Assembly (NCBI GenBank): GCA_009602735.1 | Contig: WELA01007952.1 | Location: 1,111,827 to 1,148,363 of the forward strand | DNA from: Mesotaenium endlicherianum | Taxonomy: Eukaryota > Streptophyta > Zygnematophyceae > Zygnematales > Mesotaeniaceae | DNA length: 36,537 bases | Direction: 5' to 3' | Shown here: one piece after another, positions 1 through 12,380 of the stretch | Layout of the letters: every line of letters begins with the position of its first letter | Position numbering within the stretch: the stretch's first letter is position 1 | The notes under the pieces: model-generated | Databases searched by the model: none | What the model was told of the DNA's origin: nothing | The model's input: only the letters and a program-made list of their open reading frames with translations | Made by a program: the position numbers and the translations under genes

Positions 1-69
<69 letters not shown>

Positions 70-90
70 TGTGTGTGTGTGTGTGTGTGT
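1..90. repeat. GT dinucleotide microsatellite
   Basis: An almost pure GT repeat runs from the window edge to about base 90, with one CT interruption near base 69. It probably extends beyond the window. Confidence 0.97.
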
Positions 91-92
91 TA

Positions 93-3000
93 ATATGGCA
101 ACATAATAGACAGTACGAAAGTGGACTATAGGGTTGTGCCCCAACCCCTGCCAACCCCCAGCCCCAGTCGTATCCCGAGGGTCTTCCTCTGGTCCGTGCT
201 TCTCACACCCTAAGCCGTGTGGAGCACTCGCCAAAAGGCTCCTCCAGAATGTAGTCCATATACATGTCTACATTCATACAGTGCATGTGCACGTTTTTGT
301 GCATACGCAGCCTATCACGGAGCACCTAATCCCCAGTTTCCCATTTTACCTCCCAAAGTAAAGACCTGCAGGGACCTTGGGCCAGCTAGCTTCCAATCAT
401 TCATAGGAATGGCCTGCATTAAGCTGGCGTTTTGAGAGATTGTTTTCATGGATGCCTATTAAGGATGACAGGGCGGAGGCTGCGGGTTCTGAGTTGAGTT
501 GGGGTGCAGACCAGGCCCTAACACTTTGAAAAGCTTCTCACACGGGCAAAAACGAGGATCAAGGAGGTGAGAGGGTTGAGCCTTACTTGTAGCACGAGTT
601 GTAGCAGTCTAGGTTGACAGCTGTACAGTTGACTAGGCATGCTTTGAGCCCTCCCGGGGGCTTGCACGTTCCCAGCCTCAACAGAAACGACAGAAAGTCG
701 ACACACATTGTCCTCCAGTGTTTGCCTGCTCTACTTCAACCCGCGGATGCGGACCTCTACTTGCAAAAGTATACTCTTCGCAAGCCAAGGTTGTGAAGCT
801 CTTTCATTGTGACAAGAAGCCTCACAGAGGCTTCGATAATTTATTAGCCTATAATAACAGCTGAGCCTATATTGGTAAATACTTTGGGGCAATGATATGC
901 TAAGCCTATCATGTCGGTTCGTTGACAAGGGATGCGCTGCACTTACACCGCCACGAGACTGCCCTCTGAAGAGTGGAAATTATTAAGCCCTTCTGATTGA
1001 ATTTGTGCTTGTACTTTCATTAGACAGGTTGCTCGTAAAGTGAAAGTGAAATGGAAATGGACTCTGGGCATAAATTATACAAGCAGAGATACTGTTGCAG
1101 AGTTCGCGCAAAGCTCGTACATGAATGATGTCTAGTAAATGATGTCTACTTCATCAACTCTATCCGGAGAGAAACAGCAGTACTTTCGGTAAGCAATTTA
1201 ACGACATGGCTGCCCTACACTAATACAATGGATGCTGAGACACAACTTGCCATCCAAAATACCTCAGCTACGTGACGAAAAAATTGTCTCATCAGCTAGC
1301 CCCTATTAGTCGTTGAAGGAGGAAGGTAGGGACACACCAGAACCGGAATTGCTTCCGTTGCAGCAAAGTGCGCAAGTTGTGTTGGCCTCTTCGTTCCCCT
1401 TTCTTCCCCTCCCTCCCCCTTCCACAATGAAGGGCTTCCGCGAACTCCGCGCAACAAGATCGTACGTGTTACCTCGTCAGTAACTGACAAGAGGAGCAAA
1501 AAGAAAGGGCGGGCACAGATCTACGAAAGGGCTTGCACATAATTATTGACAGCAGTGTCGACATCGACCGTCTGTCAGTCCACTGTCCTCAATCTCTCGG
1601 CTGAGAATACAGAAAGTTGGTGGGGATACCCCACAACAGCGACGTGCTCGACCATGCTCGACAACGGTGTGAGAATTCGTCGGGCCAGTCGCCGAGACTA
1701 AGAGAAACTCGCACAAAGGCCTCGGGTCGCCCGCAACGCAGTTGGCCGTAACAGACTCGCATAGCGACGTGCCACGGCAAATTGATGGCCTTACGAATAC
1801 GTGCATGCAGTTCAGTTTTCGTTGCAGTCGTCAATTCTCATCCATGATCATCATTTCATTTATAAGGCGTGCTAAGGCGTAATCACACCTGTGTCTGCCT
1901 GTCGCCATTCACTTACTGCTGCTTTCCGCTGCCACGAGGTCTTGCCGCCATGCTTGTCCACAACTGTGCACCAATGATAACAAGATCATGACTCGTATTT
2001 TCGCCACCTTACCGAGTTTTACGAATTAATAGCACGTTAAGCGAGGCCGACAGTCCTTTTTTATTTCGCATTTTTTAAAGCGATAATTTGTATATGATCT
2101 AACCCGGACAACACCCAAATTTTTGTTTATTGAAAGTGTCGCAAAACCTGTAAGGTACCTTTCCATGACAATTAATTTGCAAAGTCCTACCAATTGTTAG
2201 ATTGACGAAAGAACAAGCAAAATTAATTATTTGTCGCGGTGACTCTATGCCCGTTAACACCCACTCGTGCCTTAATGCAGATGGTCGAAATATCCTCTTA
2301 AAACCGTGCCTTGGGGCCAAGGCTACAAGCGGGACAGACTTCTACTTCCAAATCAAACAATAGAGCTTTGCACTATACTTTCAAAGCAATGAAAAGCGCT
2401 AAAACACAGATAAATTGATCATGACTTTTTCTTGAACACATGCATTAATTTATCCTACTTGAATTCAGATCAAAGTCTACAAGCTTGCAAGGTGAACACC
2501 ATCACATGTCTTTAATAGGCCTTTTGAAGTGCTCACTCCACACTTGTAAAATGTTCAATTTTACAACAAATCTTGACATTGTCAACTTTGCCATCTGTAC
2601 TTCTTAGAACAATTGTCTATCTCCAAGGTCTTTCATTCAAGAATGTACACAATAAGATGTTTTTTTCATAAAAACTTGATGCGTTTAAGGCATGACACCA
2701 ACTTGACTGGGGCATTCGGACTACTTTCAAGTGCGCGAAATTTTTAGACCAATTATCAAGCTGCTCGAAGCGTCCAACATAATAGCGCATGATATTTTAC
2801 TCTTGCTTGAACTTTGGGCAACTCGAACTCTGACATGGTCGATAGCTTGACAGCACTTCATGTTCATAAATTTTCGTATATGAAGTTCTCACGGCTTGAT
2901 GGCAGGTTTCAGCTTTGCGCAATTGAAAAAGGTTGACATCATACAATTCGATGCAAATTTGAACAAAAATGTTCAAAACGACAAATGATCACCGTCAAAT

Positions 3001-3292
3001 GACTCTAACATTGCCATGGTTGCAGCCAATTAATGACCACCGAATAACTCCAAATAGCCATAGATATTGGTGAACAAGGCGTCTTTATTCTTCGAGTTTA
3101 TATCTCACATACGCTTTGAGCACAAAGCTCAGTCCTAAAAACAACTAGTGAACTGTGAGTTTAAGAGGGGAGCAGAGAAAGTACTACATTCATAAGATAA
3201 GAATCCGCATCTATTAGAATAACAATGTTTGAAAAATCACAACATTGACTAATTTTATATATTTGAGTCTCGACTCTCAAGCTCGGGTCGAA
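93..3292. other. Intergenic sequence, no gene recognised
   Basis: About 3.2 kb of mixed to AT-rich sequence. Open frames are all under about 90 codons, overlap on both strands and show no recognisable motif. A small perfect hairpin (8-bp stem, 3-base loop) lies at 816-834. I see no tRNA, rRNA or transposon protein remnant. The stretch ends at the target-site duplication of element A. Confidence 0.6.
3288..3292. repeat. Target-site duplication of element A, left copy (TCGAA)
   Basis: TCGAA directly abuts the TG start of the 5' LTR and recurs at 16044-16048 directly after the CA end of the 3' LTR. Confidence 0.88.
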
Positions 3293-4528
3293 TGTAATGA
3301 ATCAATTCATTATTTATCTAATTAATTGCACATACACATATATCATTAAATTAGTAAAACGTCGATATACTCACGTGTGCGAATTCATCGAAATGAATAT
3401 GTATCGAGATAATGCGAATTTACTTACTTTGTCAAAAAGGTTAGCAGGATGACTTTTGTATTATAGTGTAGTTTGCTGACTTTGTCAAAAATGTCAGCAG
3501 GATGACATTTTGTATCAGAGTATACTGTGCTGAGATTATCTGTGTGTATATGGAACATAATATCAGTAGGTTGATATGTAGTAAGCTCAAATAATAATAG
3601 TTAGTATACCTAGACTCAGGAGCGCTGGGAGTAGATAAATCCATTACATGTGACCGTAGTATACTGAAAGTCGGGAGGTCAACTGAGATTTGGTTAATCG
3701 ATGTCCTACAAGTGTGTTTAACTCCTGGTTAAGCGGAGCCGTCGTCAGTCAGCTGAACAGTTAGGACTTCAGTCAATCGACCAATTAATATGGTCGTTAT
3801 ACTTAGATCCGTGGGTCCCAACTTAACGGGTTTCCCACGAAACGGCGCACCTTGCGCCGTGGTCAACCAGGTGGTCACTAGATACATGGCAGGTTGGGAT
3901 CTCGTGGTCCCTTGTTCTGGACAGTAGGCTTTAGAGTCGGATTTCTACTTGCAAGTCATGTGTGCACATTTGGGTTTGTTATTATGACCAACTTTTACGG
4001 GAATTGACATGGATTCCTCGTCTGTGCTTCAAACTAAACAAACTAGTACTTTTCGGAAAGGTCTCGTCAAGACGCGTCCGTTGCGGTTGAGTTTGCTCAA
4101 TTTGAAGTAGTATTGATAGAGATAAGCCCTCTGACATTTTGGGGTCACATAGCGGACAGATTCCGTGGTTTTGCACCCAAGTGAGTGGGATGTCTTTTAG
4201 CTCCATTATGTTCACCTGAATGAGAGCACCTTTGTTATCCAGTCCTCCAATGTTGTGTATGTGATTATACATGCTTGTATGCCTACTATACAAGAGGCCA
4301 TGAGTTTCTAAAGGAGAAGCTCAAGTCCTCAAGCTCGCCTCTTTCTTGTGCCTTGTGTTAGTGTGCAACTATGGCACACAATGGTAAGTGAGTCAAGGTA
4401 TATAGATGAGCAAACGGGATTCATTATAAGGGCAAAGGTTGCTCCTTGATTTTACACGCTTCCACCTATCTCTGATCTTATATATTTGAATGATATATGT
4501 TTATCTTGAATAAGCAAGATTCATTTCA
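3293..4528 (+). repeat. 5' LTR of element A
   Basis: This 1236-bp LTR begins TGTAATGA and ends TTTCA directly before the primer site. It matches 8129-8787 plus 15498-16043 along its length with many substitutions, which implies an old insertion. It carries a 53-bp tandem duplication (units near 3427-3479 and 3480-3532) that is single-copy in the other LTR. Part of it (about 3690-3770) resembles the LTR of element C near 33690. Confidence 0.9.
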
Positions 4529-4529
4529 G

Positions 4530-4541
4530 TGGTATCGGAGC
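4530..4541 (+). other. Primer-binding site of element A
   Basis: TGGTATCGGAGC lies one base after the LTR end. It matches the plant initiator tRNA-Met primer site except for a G where the usual form has A. The same 12 bases occur in elements B and C. Confidence 0.85.
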
Positions 4542-7500
4542 TAAGTCCTTCCTTGAATGTGCGTGCTTGTCTTCTTTGTCTCATGAGGTAAGTGTGTGAG
4601 ACTTACTTGTGTGGTAGGCTCAGTCTAGGTGGAGCTTGGGAAGTGTATGAGTGTAGAGCATTGCACATCCTGTCCAGGATCCTTCCACTTGCTCACGTAG
4701 TGTGTCTCTTGGGCTCAATGCGACATACTAACTTGACTTTCCTAGCCTTTTGTGTACAGATCCACGCAATGAGAAGCCTAAAGTGGAGGCTTGATGGAAG
4801 AGGTGTCTTCAAGCATCAAGGGCAGCCTCAAGGGAGTTGCATCATAGCAAGCTGGATATGACTCATTTACCTCACTTGATCATAGTCGTTGTGTGTTGTT
4901 ATATGCAATCCACGGCTAGTATAGAGAGGGGTGTACACTCCAGCTGTGCTAGGGGACTTGTTAATCTGTTGTGCTATTCCTTAGGGTTTGAGCTTGTTGC
5001 TTTGCAAGAGACATTCCTCTCTCACTATATGTGTGGTAGTTAGGTTGAGGAAGCTTAGGTATGGCTGCATGTGTTGAGCAATTGAGACAGTACGTGCACA
5101 CATGATTTACTAACTTAAGTTCTCGCCACGGTCCAAGTGCACTACGACGTCCACAAGCTTCAGCATGCTGCAACTTCTATGTGAAGAACCTTCGACAGCA
5201 ACAAAGGCATCCTGCAGATACCCCCTATTCTCAACCTTGGCTGTGACATTGTGTGCTTCTCCCGTTTGCCACATTGACTTGTGCTTGGAGGATTTAGGGT
5301 ATGTGCCTTGTGCTTGAATGATATGTGTGAGACGATGCTTTTGTGGTACTAGATGGGATCGTAGGAGCTTGGGGATTAAGCTTAAGATGAGTTACTCAGT
5401 GTGCTGAGGTATATGGATGCGGGTCTTGTGTGATTGCTGACTTAGATTAAGTCAGTCTGCTGGATTATTTGACCTAATGTGGTGAAAGGGGTTAAGGGCT
5501 TGAGTTTAAGGACGCAAGGGCTTTTCTTTGACTCTTCTTTATTTACATGGCTTATTAAGGGCTATAGTGTCCAAGAGCAGCCGCGATCAATGAGTACTTT
5601 GAGTGCTTGAGCTGAACGAGCTCTTGGTGTTGCCATGCTTGGTGCGTGACATGTCTTGTTGTGGGATTTTGGCTCGTCGGAGCCAGCGAGATAATCAGAT
5701 AGAGCAGCATATCGAGACTTAGGTCTGTACGGTGTGTTGATTGACGTATGGAGAGTCAACGTGGATACTAGAGGGGGTTTGACTACTTGCCTTAGGTCCA
5801 GTTGGCTATATATTTTTGGATGCCACCTGTACACTTGGTCAAGTGTAAGGAGGTTTGTGTCTTCGTCATAGGGACGATCTGGGCACATTAGCAGTGTGCT
5901 AAGTTTCTGCCGGCCTCGCAGCTAACTGAGCTCGCTAGAGGTGCATGCTAGGTAGCATGCAAGATGCATTTCTATATGCGTCATGTGCATGGAATTTGCA
6001 TCCCGGGTGCTAGAGGTAGTGGATTGCCGTTAGCACACCGTAGAGTAGGTGTAAAATGGGCCCTCCCGTAATAGATTCACTATGCACATCTAAGTGAAGA
6101 CAAAAGAGACCATCGACAATATGGACGTTCTCGCAATGTATGCCTTGAATGATCTTGTTCAGTTTGATGCACAAACATTCTTCTTGCTAGCTTGAGGTTA
6201 CAGTGCGAAAGTCTTACCAGGGATTTATGCACGTTGTTGTCATTGGCTTGCTAGGTGCTTGCTGCAATTGCAATAGATGCCATGTGTGTGCCTTTCTAGA
6301 GAAACTCAATTTTGAGCTATACTGCGTCTGCACATTGTCATTGGTTGAGTCTTTGTGATCCCAATGTTTGCCTTACCCTCCCGGGAACTATGTAAGATGG
6401 AGACATCAGATTTTGAGTTGACTGATGCAGCTAGGGTGTGGTGTTTGCCACGCGTAGCATAAGCTCATTGAAGGCAACTTACACAATCGTTTGTTGTCTG
6501 TTCAACAGACTGAGACCAGCAAGCAGACTGTGAAGCGATGGTGACATACAGGTCGAGAGATGCCGAGGAGCTGGCATGCTGGACGCTGCCACGTGACGCT
6601 TTCCCACCTGTCCTCTGGGCAACTTCAGGCACTAAGGCCTGAAGAAGGGAGTATTCGGATACATCAAAACTATGATACAGTTGGTTATTCCCGTTTTTTT
6701 TCACTTGATTGTTGACTCTTACTATAAGGTGATTGTCATTTTGGTGTATGTCTCGTTGAGGAATGACTAGTATGAGTCATCTTATGCATGCGCTAGTAGA
6801 GTCAGCTTACTGAGCTACTTTTTGGTATCAAATGAACCGGCTAATAGGGTTGGTTGTCTTTATCTCATAAGCAAGCTATTTACACTCTCAAATGGAGGGG
6901 TGTAGTATGCTAGCTTGAGTTTTGATTATTCATGGATAGAGCTTTATGATGAGAGGGTCTGAATGGCAATACGCTCTTGACTGTGCCACTCTAGGCATTG
7001 CTCTAGTCCTGAAAGATGGACTCTTTTTTTTTTTGGGAGGAACTTTCTTTCTTGCTTACTTAGGTGTTTGCACTTTGTGCCCTCTCTTGCATTTCATTTT
7101 GTTGATTTTTCTCCACCCACTCGTGCTTCCGCAATCCTCTGTGAATGTCACTCTGTGTGTGTTTCTATAATGTGGAGGTTTAGGCACTTCTTGGTGTACC
7201 TATGTGGTTAGAGCTGTCGGGTCGACAGCTATTTAAGTTGGGAAGAGGGAGATGGGATGTTATGTTAGGAGTATTCAGTAAGCTGTGCTTATTTGCATAC
7301 TCAGCAGCAAGTTTATGTACTAACTGAGTCATACACTGTCACATCTTATGCATGTACTGCATTAATATCAGGAGCATCAGTGAGTGACTGGGGTAAACTA
7401 TGGGTTGCAGAATACTGTTGGAGCAAGTGTACGTACTAACTGAGTAAGTACATTGCCATAAGTTGGGATTGGTTAGCAATGATACATGGCACATCAGGGA

Positions 7501-8128
7501 ATTGCTTGAGGTGACTAGTATATTGCTTACAACCATATGTTTCCTTCACGTTATTGTGTTCTGAAAATATGGTTAAAATAAAAGCTTCTTGGGCTCAGTA
7601 ACCTGATGTTACTAGCCTTGCAATGGCACTCTGTGCCATCAAAATAATTGGCCTCCCTTTGTCTTCAATACGCTGAATTTTGAGCAGGTACCTAAGTCAC
7701 AAAAACTTGCTTGTGAGGAGCTTTCAAGGTGTGAGCACGGCAGAAGTTGAAGACCAGGAGGAGTAAAGGCTTAGTGCAGTAGCTGAGCTTTAGTAACATG
7801 TTTTTTCATTGTTCCACTTCAAAAAGAGGCTGTTTGATTTGGGTGTGGTTTGCATGGTGTGAGGTGCTCTATTGTGTCTTTCGACTGGAAGGACTATTGT
7901 GAGTATGGGTATGTCTATGCGTGTCTTTAGTTATTGATTGTGAAGTCAGATGATTGCTTGCAAGACAGTCTGTTGTGATTAGTTTTACTTGCAACTGGTA
8001 GGCAAATATATCACACTCATGGTTTTGTTTGCTTGCTTTGCTTCACCTAGTTGATTGAAGTGTATTATTAAATAAATATATCATATGCTGAATATTGTCA
8101 AGGCGACAACAATTTAAGTCGGGGAGAT
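4542..8128 (+). other. Decayed interior of element A
   Basis: This 3.6-kb internal region has no open frame longer than about 110 codons and no intact gag or pol motif. The first bases after the primer site (about 4568-4590) resemble the leader of element C (34108-34130). A stretch at about 6009-6220 aligns by eye with 35653-35860 of element C, between the gag zinc knuckle and the protease, with many substitutions and stops. The rest is unrecognised. It ends in a purine tract just before the 3' LTR. Confidence 0.7.
8118..8128 (+). other. Probable polypurine tract of element A
   Basis: The short purine-rich run GTCGGGGAGAT ends directly before the TG start of the 3' LTR, where plus-strand priming is expected. 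Confidence 0.6.
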
Positions 8129-8787
8129 TGTAATGGATCAGTTCATTATTTATTTAATTCATTGCACATACATATATATCATTAAACAAGTAATATGCCG
8201 ATATACTCACATGTGCCAATTCATTGAAATGAGTATGTGTTGATATAATGCGAGTTTACTTACTTTGTCAAAAAGGTCAGCAAGATGACATTTTGTATCA
8301 AAGTATATTGTGTTGAGATTATCTGTATGTTCATAGAACATTATATCAGTAGGTTGATATATAGTAAGCTCGTACAATAATAGTTAGTATACTTGGATTC
8401 AGTACGCTGAGGATAGATATATTCAGTTAGATAATTATTTGTAGACTGACACATGTGACCGTAGTATACTGAAAGTCGGGAGGTCGACTGAGATTCGGTA
8501 AACCGATGTCCTACCAGTGTGGTTGACTCCTGGGTAGGCGGAGCCGTCGTCAGTCAACTGAACAGTTAGGACTTCAGTCAACCGACCAATTAATATGGTC
8601 GTTACACCTAGATCCGTGGGTCCCAACTTAATTGATTTTCCACGAAACGGCGCACCTTACGCCGTGGTCAACTAGGTGGTCACTAGGTACATAGCAGGCT
8701 GGGATCTCGTGGTCCCTCATTTTGAACAGTAGGCTTTAGAGTCGGATTTCTACTTGCAAGTCATGTGTGCACTATTGAATTTGTTAT
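8129..8787 (+). repeat. 3' LTR of element A, left part
   Basis: This starts TGTAATGG and matches 3293 onward. It is cut off by the insertion of element B at 8788 and continues at 15498. It carries one copy of the segment that is duplicated in the 5' LTR. The last five bases (GTTAT) are element B's target duplication. Confidence 0.9.
8783..8787. repeat. Target-site duplication of element B, left copy (GTTAT)
   Basis: GTTAT precedes the left LTR and recurs at 15493-15497 after the right LTR. A 5-bp duplication is usual for Ty3/gypsy integrases. Confidence 0.92.
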
Positions 8788-9290
8788 TGTAGTGAAACAG
8801 ATAGATGAAGTACTTAGTGAAATATAATACTTTATCTATTCAAGACAAGGATCTTTGAACACAAGTGGTAGCTTCTTGAAAGAGAGATGGCTTCTTGAAA
8901 GTTAATATATTTCTGGATTTTGGCAAGTACAAGAGTGATCCTCGAATGTCTTTCTATGTTCTAGCTCTTGTTTATATACTTGCTAAATAAGTAATTTCTA
9001 GGAAGGTGTATGTTGACGTGTTGGCACCCAACACATCCCAAAACTTGCCACCTCTTTCTAGAATAATGTACACATGTCCTTTTGACCTAAAAATGGCACA
9101 TTTGACTTTTGCCACGTGGAGTTCTTCTAGGTCTTTCCTCTAACTTCGAAAATGCCTTAGAAGGTTCAAAGGACATGAACCAAGTCACTAGAGTACCTAT
9201 TCACAATTGAATCCACACAATACTACTCCAAATATATTTGAAAATATTGAAATATATGCAAACTAATATATAATAACTCAAATCACTACA
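8788..9290 (-). repeat. 3' LTR of element B
   Basis: This 503-bp LTR starts TGTAGTGAAAC and ends AATCACTACA on the plus strand, so it has inverted TGTAGTG/CACTACA ends. It matches 14990-15492 at the same length with about ten mismatches. Confidence 0.96.
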
Positions 9291-9310
9291 TCACCCCCCC
9301 GCCAAAAAAA
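9291..9310 (-). other. Polypurine tract of element B
   Basis: On the minus strand a G-rich run ending GGGGGGGTGA directly abuts the 3' LTR. This is the expected plus-strand primer. Confidence 0.8.
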
Positions 9311-10085
9311 GCGACGCCTCGACGCGTCAAGTCAGGTCTTACACATGTGGAGCGGACTAGTCAACAGCTTCAAGTCAGATGCCACACATGTGAAGAGGAT
9401 TAGTCCAAGGCGCCAAGTCAGGTGCTACATATGTAAGGTAGACTAGGCAAGGTCGTAGGTGGTGTGACCTTGTTGGCTAGCCTACTCCTTAATGATNGTT
9501 GGCTAGCCTACTCCTTAGTGATAAAGAAAATTGTACAAGTTGGCCCAGAGTCTGCCACAAATTCAAAAATTCATAGCGTCCACAAAACTGCTCCAAATCT
9601 AAAAATTTGAGAGCCAGACAGACCGCGTCGGAGAACTCTACTGGGTCACCAGATTTGAGAGCATTCTAATTTCTGGAGTGTCGTTGAGAGCTGAGAGAGT
9701 AGGCACTCCTCCAAATCTGTGCAGAAACTTCTGAAAATCATAAGTCCTTCTATACTTCTCCAAATTCTGCAAACTAAGTCTCAAACTGGGCGCTGTAAGA
9801 TGTTCTACCAGAGTCTTGAGTTTCAAAGCATTCCAAGTTCAGGGGAGGGCACAATGTCAGAAGGCATATTCTGCCCTACCAATGCCAGCAGCTTGACCCC
9901 CTTCTACTTAGAGCATTATATCTCTCTCACCAGTGCTCCAAATTGAGCAAACTTGGACTCTAAATGACTGGCTACTTATGGACTACAGCCAGGTAAATTT
10001 TTAGAATTTATTATGCAGAGACCTATCATCAGTAGCAGTTGTAGTTTTCTGTCCAGAAACTGTGAGAAGAGAAAAGTGTCTAATG
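9311..10085 (-). other. Non-coding tail of element B between pol and the polypurine tract
   Basis: About 775 bp with only short open frames and no protein motif. It contains the assembly join at 9497. Such 3' spacers are common in chromoviruses. Confidence 0.6.
9472..9522. other. Single-N assembly join with duplicated flanks
   Basis: The 25 bases before the N (9472-9496) recur after it (9498-9522) with one mismatch. This is what two overlapping contig ends joined without merging would give, so the repeat is probably not biological. Confidence 0.8.
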
Positions 10086-12338
10086 TCAATTTTTCCTCTT
10101 TCTTGTTCTTGCAGGCTGCCTCCAAGGGGTCTTCTGCTGCTTCTTGATGGTGGCAGGCTGCCTCCCTGAAGTCTTCGGGCTTCTAGTAGAGAGACTTGGG
10201 GCTGGTCCAAGATGGGAGTTGGCGACATGGAAGCGCTTCAACTTTCTCTGAACTTTGTCAAGGTAGTGCGCCGCCACCCAACTATTCTCCGAATCTGGAT
10301 ATCCTTTCCACTTGATCAAGTATTGCTGCTGTCTCTTGAAATTTCTCATAGCCACTATGTCTTCCACTTCGTACTCCAAATGATCATCCACTATTGTTGG
10401 GGCTGGTGGGGTTGTCACACGTCCTGGGAACTTGTTGTCGGGTTGCACATATGGCTTGAAGAGGGAAGCGTGGAATACGGGGTCGATGTGCATAGTCTGG
10501 GGAAGTTCTAGCTTGAAAGCAACGGGGTTGACTTGCTGGATAATCTTGAAGGGTCCCAAATACTTGGGAGAGAACTTGCTGCCGGCAGGCCTGTTGTTCA
10601 GGGAAATGTTCTTGGATGATAGTAACACGTTGTCACCCACTCTGTACGTAATTTCTCTTCTGGATCTGTTCGCCACTCTTGCTTGAGCATCTTGCGCGTG
10701 TTGTAGAGCTTTCTTCGCTGCTGTAAGGGCTGCTTCTAATGTCTCCATAAAATCTGTGGCTGCAGGTACTTCATCATGGCCAGCCGTGAAGCTCAGTGGC
10801 GTGGTCGGATGGAAGCCATAGTTGAGGAAGAATGGGGACTCTTGGGTAGAGGCCTGCGTAGTGTTGTTGTAGGCAAACTCGAGGGGGGTCAAGTACATGT
10901 CCCAGTCTTGCTCGAGGGTAGACACGTAGGCCTTTAGAGAGGTCTTTAGGGTACGATTCATACGCTCGGTTTGCCCATCTGATTGTGGGTGGTAGGCAGT
11001 AGACATATCCAGCGATGTACCCAAGTTCTTGAAGAGATTTTTCCAGAAATGGCTTGTGAATCTTGGATCTCTATCTGACACAATTCTTGATGGTAGTCCA
11101 TGGAGTCGGAAGATGTTGTCAAAGATGAGTCTTGCAAGTTGTGGTGCTGTAGCCTTAGTCGTCGTGGGAATAAAATGAGCCATCTTAGTAAGTCTGTCCA
11201 CCACCGTGAGTATTGCATTATGGCCTCGAGGTGTCACGGGCAAGTCCACGATAAGGTCCATTGAGATGTCCGTCCATTGTCTTTCGGGGATTGGTAGTGG
11301 TTGGAGGAGTCCTCCCGCCTTTTGCGATGATCGCTTGATTCTTTGGTATGTGTCACAGCTCCTGCAGTACTCCTTGACTTGCTTAGACATGCCTGGCCAA
11401 CAATAAGTCCTGGCTAGAACGCCCGTGGTCCTGAGGATTCCAAAGTGTCCTCCAAGAGGGTTGTCGTGTGCTTCTTGTAGAAGCAAGAGCCGGAGGTCTA
11501 AGTCATTAGGAACACATCTCTGGCCCGTGTCTTGCCTCACCCAATAATTGCCTTCTTGCTTCTTGCATGGGTCCAAGGCTGCTTCTCCGTTCTTGTAGTA
11601 AGGGTCTCTTTCATAGGCGGCTAAAAATTGAGCTTCCAGATCTGTCTTCAGGGATACCATCACTGCATTTAATTGCAGTCTTAAGAGGGGGTCAGCCGGG
11701 TTTGTCTTGCCAGGCTGATACTGAATCGTGATGTTGTATTGTTGCAAGAATCCGCTCCAACTTGCTTGTCTCCTTGAGAGATACGGCTGCGTCTGGAGGT
11801 GCTTTAACGCCTCGTGGTCCGTGGTGACCAGTACCTTGCGTCCTTCAACGTAGCAGCGCCAAACCTTCAAGGCATGTACAATCGCCAATGCCTCTCGCTC
11901 CGTGGTTGTATAATTTTGCTCGGCTGGATTTAGCTTCCTTGACTCGTAGGCGATGGGCTGCAGTCCCTTGCCTTGGTCTTGAAGCAGGATTGCTCCTATT
12001 GCATAGGAAGATGCATCGGTGATGACGTGGAAGGGCCAATCTGGGTTTGGACTTGGGAGTGTGAGCACCGGGGATGTGGTCAATCTTCGCTTTAACTCTT
12101 GAAATGCCTCTTCCTCTTTCTCGGTCCATGTATATAGCCTGTCCTTCTTGAGTAGATCTGTCAGGGGGGCTGCTATGTGCGAGAAGCCTTGGATGAATTT
12201 TCTGTACCAATTGGCAAATCCCAAGAATGACTGGAGTTCTTTCTTGGTCGTGGGGGTTGGCCATTCCTCCACCACCGTGGTCTTCTTGGGGTCTATCTTG
12301 ATGCCATCAGCAGTCACGTGGAGACCTAGGAACTCCAC
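10086..12338 (-). CDS. Element B pol, C-terminal part: end of RT, RNase H, integrase, chromodomain
   Basis: This 750-codon frame carries the second half of a Ty3/gypsy polyprotein; its first Met is internal, not a true start. It opens with the end of the RT connection (EFLGLHVTADG). RNase H follows with acidic residues D108, E148, D174 and D216. Integrase has an HHCC zinc finger (H291, H298, C325, C328) and a catalytic triad D361, D422, E458, the last two separated by 35 residues as in DD35E enzymes. A GPF-type segment lies near 594-597 and a chromodomain at about 655-700 (QYLIKWKGYPDSENSWV), followed by a Lys/Arg-rich tail. Chromodomains are known to steer integration towards particular chromatin. 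It is separated from the RT part by a frameshift and a stop codon. Confidence 0.96.
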   Translation of the reverse strand: MEFLGLHVTADGIKIDPKKTTVVEEWPTPTTKKELQSFLGFANWYRKFIQGFSHIAAPLTDLLKKDRLYTWTEKEEEAFQELKRRLTTSPVLTLPSPNPDWPFHVITDASSYAIGAILLQDQGKGLQPIAYESRKLNPAEQNYTTTEREALAIVHALKVWRCYVEGRKVLVTTDHEALKHLQTQPYLSRRQASWSGFLQQYNITIQYQPGKTNPADPLLRLQLNAVMVSLKTDLEAQFLAAYERDPYYKNGEAALDPCKKQEGNYWVRQDTGQRCVPNDLDLRLLLLQEAHDNPLGGHFGILRTTGVLARTYCWPGMSKQVKEYCRSCDTYQRIKRSSQKAGGLLQPLPIPERQWTDISMDLIVDLPVTPRGHNAILTVVDRLTKMAHFIPTTTKATAPQLARLIFDNIFRLHGLPSRIVSDRDPRFTSHFWKNLFKNLGTSLDMSTAYHPQSDGQTERMNRTLKTSLKAYVSTLEQDWDMYLTPLEFAYNNTTQASTQESPFFLNYGFHPTTPLSFTAGHDEVPAATDFMETLEAALTAAKKALQHAQDAQARVANRSRREITYRVGDNVLLSSKNISLNNRPAGSKFSPKYLGPFKIIQQVNPVAFKLELPQTMHIDPVFHASLFKPYVQPDNKFPGRVTTPPAPTIVDDHLEYEVEDIVAMRNFKRQQQYLIKWKGYPDSENSWVAAHYLDKVQRKLKRFHVANSHLGPAPSLSTRSPKTSGRQPATIKKQQKTPWRQPARTRKRKN

Positions 12339-12380
12339 TTCTTTATTGGCAAACTCGCACTTTGACTCCTTCGCAAATAG

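Noticed and set aside
4592..5043. Short open frames after element A's primer site
   Set aside because: They sit where gag should start but show no gag motif, and the region is full of stops. I read it as decayed.
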